A stretch of DNA of 64,000 nt from Capronia americana (lineage: Eukaryota > Ascomycota > Eurotiomycetes > Chaetothyriales > Herpotrichiellaceae), in NCBI GenBank assembly GCA_016110215.1, contig JADWQD010000010.1, positions 620,001 through 684,000 on the forward strand. Direction: 5' to 3'. The notes under the pieces are model-generated. The model made no database searches. It worked only from the letters and a program-made list of their open reading frames with translations, and had not been told where the DNA came from. Below, piece by piece: positions 57,443 to 64,000 of the stretch; positions within the stretch are counted from its first letter, which is position 1; every line of letters starts with the position of its first letter. The translations under genes and the position numbers were made by a program.

Positions 57443-58683
57443 TGCACCTGTAGCGAAAGACTGGAGATTCCTATATCCTAACGCCTTGATGAACTCCCCC
57501 GATTATGGGAAAGATCACATATTAGCATAGCTTACCTACTTACTATAAGAGACCCGCCAAGAGAAGGACGAACCGTGAACTGTGCGGTCTGTGGTCTGAT
57601 CAGGGGGGTCTGACGGCGAACAGGAAAACTTGCTCACCTCGTCGATAACGGCTTGGGTGAGAGTGGCGTGGGCTCTGAACCATTGCGGCGGTCTCTGATT
57701 ATTTTAATTGGATGAAAAATCACCGACTCTCCAATGACCCTGCGAGATTATGTACCCGGTACCCATTAGAAGTCCCCGAGAGAGCATTTCGCAGTCGCCG
57801 ACTCTGGCCCCGGAGACTTACTTTGTAATGTGCCGGAAGGCCTAGGGCACGCCCCGTCGCATGCCTGGGAGCTAAATTGACAGTCTATCATGTTACAGTA
57901 GGAACAGCCACGAAGATAGAGAGAGGGAGAGTAATAATAGCAGTAGTAGCGGCTATAGTGACTATTAGGTGTACCCTTAACGTTCAGCTAGTTAGGCTTC
58001 TCGGTGGATATATAATAACTATCCTTTCTCTCCAGGCTTCTCGGCCACTATTTTACCGTAACTACCTTCGATTCCTTGGTCTTAGTACGAGTACCACATA
58101 CTGCAGGGGAACGTGGTAGCCCCGTAACTGCCTCGTACGAGCACAGTCCCTCGGGTCAAGTATCTCCGAAGAATGGTGCCCCTCGTGCCCTCCCCCGCGC
58201 TCCCGCGTGAGGGGGAACGACATGAGGGAGTCACTGGAGTCGAGTCGAGCCGAGTCAAGCCAGGTCAGGTCAGGTCAGCGTCGAGTACTCGTAGATTCTA
58301 TTTGGTAGTTGGTGGTTAGCCGTGGACTGTCTCTGGTGTTATGCCGGCCGAGGTAGGTACGTTGTACCCGGTGGGCATGTGGGTGAAGATATACATAGTA
58401 CAGTAGGTGTCGAACACACACACATATTGCTACAATTATCTGCCGAGGGTGATACACATACAAACACTCACACGTACACGTACACGCATATATACGTCAA
58501 GAGAGCTTTTACAAATACATACACAGACATACATCTGCTGCATTGCAGAGAGAGGGGAAATATCCATTTGAGGACAGCGTCCTCGTACTCCGTATTGTAT
58601 ATTAACCTGGTCGGTCTACGTCAACATCTACCTCCGGTCTCTGTACTCGGCCACACGCCGTGTCAACATCCCATCAAATCGAG
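57443..58683. other. divergent region with low-complexity DNA
   Basis: These 1.24 kb between the ferroxidase (minus) and the SDR (plus) hold both promoters. From about 57880 to 58120 the sequence is AT- and TA-richer, and further on lie pentamer and CA-like repeats. I identified no confident iron-regulator site. Confidence 0.5.
58237..58284. repeat. degenerate pentamer array (GAGTC/GGTCA)
   Basis: About nine pentamers, first GAGTC/GAGCC-like and then three perfect AGGTC units. The array lies upstream of the SDR gene. Confidence 0.7.
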
Positions 58684-59817
58684 ATGGCTCAACAGGTCCA
58701 AGGCAAGACGGCCATCGTCACGGGTGCTGGGTCAGGTATGTGTCCCGCCCAACCCTACTCTACCCTTACCAGGACAGACCAGACACGTCGAATCCACACA
58801 ATACATTGATTGCGACGGTGACGGTGACATTGATACATATATCGCGTTCCCGCCAAACTGACACATGCACGCATAGGTATCAATCTCGAATTCGCGCGTC
58901 TCCTCCTCCAGCATGGCGCGAACGTCCTCTTTGCAGACCTGGCGCTGCGGCCCGAGGCCCAAGATCTCGTGTCAAAGTACACGTCCACGCCCAACAAAGC
59001 GGTCTTCCAAAAGACAGACGTCGCCTCCTGGCCAGATCTGGACGCCATGTTCTCCGCCGCGATCGACCACTTCGGCGACATTGACATCGTGTGCCCCGGC
59101 GCCGGCGTCTTCGAACCCTACTGGAGCAATTTCTGGCATCCGCCTGGAACGGCGAAATCCGGGGACGACCCCGCGAGCGGGCGCTACAAGCTACTGGACA
59201 TCAACTTGACACATCCCATCCGGGCCACCCAGCTGGCGATTTCGCACTTTCTGGCCGCCCAGCCGCCGAGCAGTTCCAAGAATCCAAAGTCGATTGTGCA
59301 CATCGCGAGCATCGCCGGCGAGTCGGCCGGGTTGGGGCACCCGATCTACTGCGCCAGCAAGCATGGGGTGCAGGCACTGGTGCGGAGCCTGGCCGATCTG
59401 GAGAGCCTGCACGGCATTCGCGTCGCCTGCGTCATGCCGGGCGTGGTCAAGACGCCGCTGTGGACCGACCACCCAGAGAAATTAAAGATAGTGAAGCTGG
59501 ATGGCGACGACGCGGATACATGGGTGACGCCCGAGGAGGTCGCCCAGGTTATGTTAAGCTGTGTGAAGGACGATGAGATCCCAAATGTCATTGAGGGGAG
59601 TCCGAGCGCGAAAGACGTGGTGGCGGAGAGAGAGACGATCCGAATCAAAGGCGGTTCGTGTCTAGAGGTTCTTGCCGGCCTAGTCAGAGATGTTCCGCTG
59701 TACAATAACGTCGGACCGTACGCGCTGGGAAGGAAAGGCGCAACCGCGTCGGACCCAGACAAGATCTACAAAGAGGTGGTGGGGGAGTTGAAACCAGGCT
59801 GGGGCAAAGCAAAGTGA
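58684..59817 (+). CDS. short-chain dehydrogenase/reductase (classical SDR)
   Basis: A 330-aa NAD(P)-dependent oxidoreductase. Exon 1 (58684-58735) encodes MAQQVQGKTAIVTGAGSG and exon 2 is 58877-59817, across a 141-nt intron. The cofactor motif TGAGSGI is rebuilt across the splice. An acidic residue after the second strand (LFADLAL) favours NAD. The catalytic elements are HIASIAGESAG (Ser) and YCASKHG (YxxxK), followed by MPGVVKTPLW. The overall layout resembles fungal 15-hydroxyprostaglandin dehydrogenase-like SDRs, but the substrate is unknown. Confidence 0.93.
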
Positions 59818-60146
59818 GAGACAGAGATCTTTCATGGATCCACGAGCAAGCTAAGGGCGCGCGGCAGCTGTGACTCTCTGCAGACGTCGTTTTCGCGCTC
59901 GGGGTGGCAGAAACACGTACTTGATCTGGCCTTCGTGGCGAGGTGCGGAAAAGGCCATTGCTTACAAGTCAAGATCCATGCCTTTGCGAGCTTGTAGAAT
60001 CTCCTTCCTCAACCCTGATTGCCGTAGTCGTGGACCGTTTCTATCATCTTCCTGGTCGACCAGCGAGTAAATCCGGGCGTTAGGCTTCTCCAGCTGACTA
60101 CTTACGTCGACGGTAGGACCCAGTAGGCAACGGACCTGCGTCCAAC
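59818..60146. other. SDR 3' flank
   Basis: This short gap after the SDR stop holds no coding signal. Confidence 0.5.
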
Positions 60147-60443
60147 CTACTCGAGCCAGGCTTTGGTATCAGCTCGAGGATCTCTATCGGCAGGGAACGG
60201 GAAAGCTCCTAGCGGTCGACCGGAAGAGAGGCTATCGATGGAAAACCGACGAGGGCCAACGATTGCCTGCCTCAGGATGATGGAAATCACCGCCGCGACA
60301 CAAATCAAAGCAGCCATGACTACAAAGACCGCAGCTGGAAAGCCACACGCATAGTGGTATAGGATCTTGTGTTGGTATACCAGAATGGTCCTCTGACGTT
60401 GTCTCAATGATAACTCACCGGCCTCAGACATGGAGAGCGACAC
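60147..60443 (-). CDS. doubtful small single-pass membrane ORF
   Basis: An open frame, with ATG-started coding possible from residue MSEAGE onward, ending at 60147. It contains a clean hydrophobic helix (PAAVFVVMAALICVAAVIS) and a basic, Arg/Pro-rich tail. A GTGAGT donor after MSEAG and an ACAAG acceptor could splice it to about 75 residues. No family is recognised. It may be the last exon of a small gene or chance. Confidence 0.28.
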   Translation of the reverse strand: MSLSMSEAGELSLRQRQRTILVYQHKILYHYACGFPAAVFVVMAALICVAAVISIILRQAIVGPRRFSIDSLSSGRPLGAFPFPADRDPRADTKAWLE

Positions 60444-60783
60444 GTGGATCTTAAGATCATTGTGCCGATCTCAGGCCACTTGGAACGGCGGTAAAGAGCT
60501 CTATGAGGGGACATGAGATATTCAGCAGAATGACAATGGCAGAAACTTACAATGAGCTGAATATTGTACCAGTGTTGGTGTTTCATGGGTAGTATGCAAA
60601 AGGCAAAATGAACGCTGCTACAAACAAAGGAATGCTTCACCGAAGCAAGTGGCAGCACGTGATTGAGACGTCATTGTCAAGATCGCGCAAACCGCAGCCA
60701 CCGAGTCGATCTGTGTCGTTCGCCAGTCTGTCGCTTTCGGGGATTGCGCACTGATCCTTTTGCGGTGTTGTCGTGGCAGCAAA
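60444..60783. other. promoter region of the SRP receptor gene
   Basis: These 340 bp precede the SRP receptor start. No further feature is identified. Confidence 0.5.
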
Positions 60784-62754
60784 ATGCTTGACGCCTTCGA
60801 GATCCTAACGACGTCCGGGGTCGTGTTGTGGTCGAGATCCTCGTCCAAAATCGGCCCAACTGCGGTGAACAGTCTGATCAACGATGTCTTTATCGAAGAG
60901 AAGGTCCGTCCGACAGCGACCAGTTCGGGCAAGCCTACGTACAAACACGACAAATACACCTTGAAGTACACCCTGGTCAAAGACTTGGGGCTCATATTTG
61001 TCGCTGTCTACCAGTCTCTGCTTCACCTCACCTGGGTTGACAAATTGCTCGACGATGTCCGGACCATTTTTGTCGAAGTCTACCGTGGTCAGCTGGAGGA
61101 GGTAGACTACACCGCCCAAAAGTATCCTTTCGACAAGTACTTTGATGAGGAATTGCGTAGGCTGGATCAGAATACAGGCGGCGCAGTCACCACACAGCCA
61201 ACCCAGGTCGCAGCGCCGCAGGATGACAAGAAAATAAGTGCTGAAGAGGGAGACACTGGAGGCCCACCACCACCGGAAATTCCTCAGCTGGTCAAGGCAC
61301 AGCCAAAAGCTGTGCCAGTGGTGAACGGAGATGCAGCCCAGGACACTCCCGTTCAGTCACCTGAAACCTCTCGTCCGTCAACACCTCTCCCAGGCATCGC
61401 GCCACATCTGTTGGCAGAGAACAAGAGAGCGGGAAGTCGTGGTTCCAGAAGACAAAGAAAGGCCGCCCATGCTGTCGCGTCTCCAGGCGTCTCTAGCGGA
61501 GACGAAGCTAGGAAATCCAAAGCACCCAAGGCGACGGCAAAGAAGGGTCGGGTCTGGGGCCCTGATGGCATTGCAGACGACGCCGATGATACCAAGCTCG
61601 ATTACTCAAACACCGGTGCTGATGCTGACAATGGGGGAGTAACATCTCCACCGCCGGAAGAAATAGCCCAGGAGAGCTGGGGCACAAAGAACAAACAAGG
61701 CCAATTCGTCCTGAAAGATCTGGGTGACGAAGTCAACAATATCCTGAAATCTGCAGATCTGAACAAGCCTGCGACCAACGGAGCCGGAAAGTCGACCTTT
61801 GGAGCCCTTTCAGGCTATTTCAGAAATATCGTCGGTGGCAAGACCTTGACAAAGGAAGACCTTGACAAACCCTTGAAAGCCATGGAAGAGCATCTGATCA
61901 ACAAGAACGTCGCACGCGATGCGGCAATCAGACTGTGCCAAGGGGTTGAAGCCGAAATGGTTGGCAAAAAGACAGGCGCGTTCGAGTCCATCGATGCGGC
62001 CTTGAGACCCGCGCTGGAGAATTCGCTCCGACGGATCCTCACGCCCAGATCATCTTTGGACCTGCTGCAGCAAATCGAGACTGTGGCAAATCCCACCGGC
62101 GCCAAAACTCAACCCCGGCCATTCGTGATCACCATCCTGGGCGTCAACGGGGTCGGAAAATCCACCAATCTCTCCAAGCTCTGCTACTTCCTCCTGCAGA
62201 ACAATTACCGTGTGCTGATTGCAGCAGGCGACACCTTCAGATCTGGCGCTGTGGAACAGCTGAACGTGCATGTGCGCAACTTGAAAGAACTCACCGCCCG
62301 CGAACGCCTCGGCGCAGTTAGTATCTACGAAAAAGGCTATGGAAAAGACGCGGCAAACGTGGCTCGAGATGCAGTCTCGTTCGCCAAGGAGCACGACTAC
62401 CAGGTTGTGCTCGTTGACACGGCGGGACGAGCTCATACGAACACGCAGCTCATGGCTGCGCTGGAGAAGCTTGTCGACTTCGCGAAGCCGGATCTGGTCT
62501 TGCAGGTCGCCGAGGCCTTGGTCGGGAACGATTCAGTAGGCCAAGCCCAGAACTTCACCAAAGCATTGGGCAAAGGACGCAAGCTCGACGGGTTCATCGT
62601 CTCGAAGGTTGACACTGTGGGCTCGGGCATTGGAACTATGATCTCCCTTGTGCATGCGACGTCGGTGCCCGTGCAGTTCATCGGTGTGGGTCAGCATTAT
62701 GGTGATTTGAGGCAGCTCTCCGTCCCATGGGCGGTGAATATGCTCATGAATTAA
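60784..62754 (+). CDS. SRP101: signal recognition particle receptor subunit alpha
   Basis: The GTPase at the ER membrane that docks SRP-ribosome complexes during co-translational targeting. It is a single 656-aa exon. Residues 1-130 form the SRX longin domain that binds the beta subunit (MLDAFEILTTSGVVLWSRS start). A charged linker with Lys/Arg-rich stretches (RGSRRQRKAAH, KAPKATAKKGR) follows to about 300. The NG domain has the G1 loop GVNGVGKSTN (about 453), DTFRSGAVEQL, DTAGRAHTN (about 545) and SKVDTVGSGIG (about 607). It ends GQHYGDLRQLSVPWAVNMLM, characteristic of SR-alpha and FtsY. The start is right before the longin domain, so it is secure. Confidence 0.97.
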   Translation: MLDAFEILTTSGVVLWSRSSSKIGPTAVNSLINDVFIEEKVRPTATSSGKPTYKHDKYTLKYTLVKDLGLIFVAVYQSLLHLTWVDKLLDDVRTIFVEVYRGQLEEVDYTAQKYPFDKYFDEELRRLDQNTGGAVTTQPTQVAAPQDDKKISAEEGDTGGPPPPEIPQLVKAQPKAVPVVNGDAAQDTPVQSPETSRPSTPLPGIAPHLLAENKRAGSRGSRRQRKAAHAVASPGVSSGDEARKSKAPKATAKKGRVWGPDGIADDADDTKLDYSNTGADADNGGVTSPPPEEIAQESWGTKNKQGQFVLKDLGDEVNNILKSADLNKPATNGAGKSTFGALSGYFRNIVGGKTLTKEDLDKPLKAMEEHLINKNVARDAAIRLCQGVEAEMVGKKTGAFESIDAALRPALENSLRRILTPRSSLDLLQQIETVANPTGAKTQPRPFVITILGVNGVGKSTNLSKLCYFLLQNNYRVLIAAGDTFRSGAVEQLNVHVRNLKELTARERLGAVSIYEKGYGKDAANVARDAVSFAKEHDYQVVLVDTAGRAHTNTQLMAALEKLVDFAKPDLVLQVAEALVGNDSVGQAQNFTKALGKGRKLDGFIVSKVDTVGSGIGTMISLVHATSVPVQFIGVGQHYGDLRQLSVPWAVNMLMN

Positions 62755-64000
62755 TCCTCGATGACGCGTGACGATATGACAACTTTGGGTGGTTGCGTGT
62801 GTAGGATTGCCACCAAGATATGTCAGCCTGGCTAAGTCTAGGTAAAATGAAGACATGACTGCACGAGCATAACCAAGGTCTCCAACGAACAATAAACGTG
62901 TCTTACATATGCGACCCTTTGCTTCTCATCCTACCCTGGTGACAATTGACTTTACCCGAGTTCCCTACTGCTGTGAGCGATCGACTCTTCCCACAATATG
63001 TACTCATACCCGTACCCCCAGCTCAATACAACGCCACTGACTGACACGTGAGTGAGACTGTCCTGGCACGGAACATGAACAAAGGCCGTTCCTTATCTGC
63101 CCCGAGAAGCGCAGAGAATGTTGGGCAGTGGGACATAACTAGCTCGAAGACAGACGAGGCATCTCCCGACTTGGAATTACAGATCCTCGGTCAGGTATCG
63201 CCCTAAAGTGCCAGGCGTACGAGGTGCGTACTCCGTAGTACTCTCAGACGATACCTAAACATGGCTGCCGTGACCACCAGCATATTCGACATACCTCGTC
63301 GTTGCATATGAGATTGGATCATGCATGTCGGGTTCTAGGAAAGGTTTTTTTCATGACTACGTTTGATGTATTCGTCGTCATAACTGTCCTGTAGGTAGAT
63401 GGACGGGGAGCCTTGTACATATCTCATGTGCATCATATGTGCGGATGAGCCCATACCCGCGTTAGGATGCGGCACAAGTGCGCTTCTTGTGAAAAGATCG
63501 AGTCAAAATCATTCCGATGGCTGGCCAGAGAATGCCGGATGGACGGATGTCCGGAATTTCCTCTGCCATTGGAAGGGGGTGCTACGGTAACAACATCTCT
63601 CATTGTAGATATGTGTACAGACCACGATGAAGTACAAGTGATTGCAACAGTGCGCTGAATTTGAACCCTCATTGGGCTTGCTGCCCTCGGAAATCATGGA
63701 GTGTACGAACCACGACCACCATTGTACGAAAGGCTGTCTTCGATCAAAAGGAGGCTGATCCCTTCCTCATATTGCGACATCTCTGCATCTCTTTGCTGTT
63801 GGCTCGCAACTCTTCAAGTGTTCCTTCACGAGTGTCCGCCTCTCTTATCATATGGGTTATGCCCCAGTGCATCAAACAATTGACGGGCTCGGCGAACCTC
63901 GGATAGACAAAATGGGCCCTGGCAAGCACATACGGAGTATTGCGTTTGAAAAATCGGGGGAGACAGGGATCAAGTCGGACGGGAGTGAACCGCACGGCGA
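62755..64000. other. right-end region without a recognised gene
   Basis: The last 1.2 kb hold short overlapping frames only. I recognise no domain and no truncated gene running off the edge. Confidence 0.5.

Overview
The window is nuclear DNA of a filamentous ascomycete (Pezizomycotina). The signs are many short spliceosomal introns (mostly 44-190 nt, GT...AG), fungal Zn(II)2Cys6 regulators, a LYS9-type saccharopine reductase of the fungal alpha-aminoadipate lysine route, a Fet3-type ferroxidase, and an AT-rich, TpA-rich island that looks RIP-mutated. A closer placement is inference only; I could not compare genomes. All multi-exon models were built by hand by matching reading phase across GT/AG sites.

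Left third (1-26.6 kb): a Zn2Cys6 regulator (4285-5625) behind a 4 kb leader, a gene-poor stretch, then a TfdA/TauD-like dioxygenase (minus), Rab escort protein (plus), MAK16 ribosome-biogenesis factor (plus), METTL7-like methyltransferase (minus), saccharopine reductase LYS9 (plus), a tRNA-Gly(CCC), a Bax-inhibitor membrane protein (plus), a vacuolar-type amino-acid transporter (minus) and an AIM24-family protein (minus).

Middle (28-46.9 kb): a secreted S41-type protease-like protein with a GPI-like tail; a short Zn2Cys6 regulator built with a 14-nt microexon; a ~1.7 kb AT-rich island with heptamer repeats; then an intronless bacterial-type phosphoenolpyruvate synthase converging on an intron-containing lactate/malate dehydrogenase-like gene. 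Together the last two could convert a 2-hydroxyacid to pyruvate and pyruvate to PEP, a gluconeogenic shortcut. A membrane protein of unknown function, a small hypothetical protein and a CRIB-motif protein follow.

Right third (47-64 kb): a 5.8 kb stretch without convincing genes, a DUF1479 dioxygenase-like protein, a Fet3-like multicopper oxidase with no iron permease beside it, a short-chain dehydrogenase, a doubtful small membrane ORF and the SRP receptor alpha subunit. Apart from the PEP synthase/dehydrogenase pair I see no cluster of functionally linked genes; most of the rest is housekeeping.
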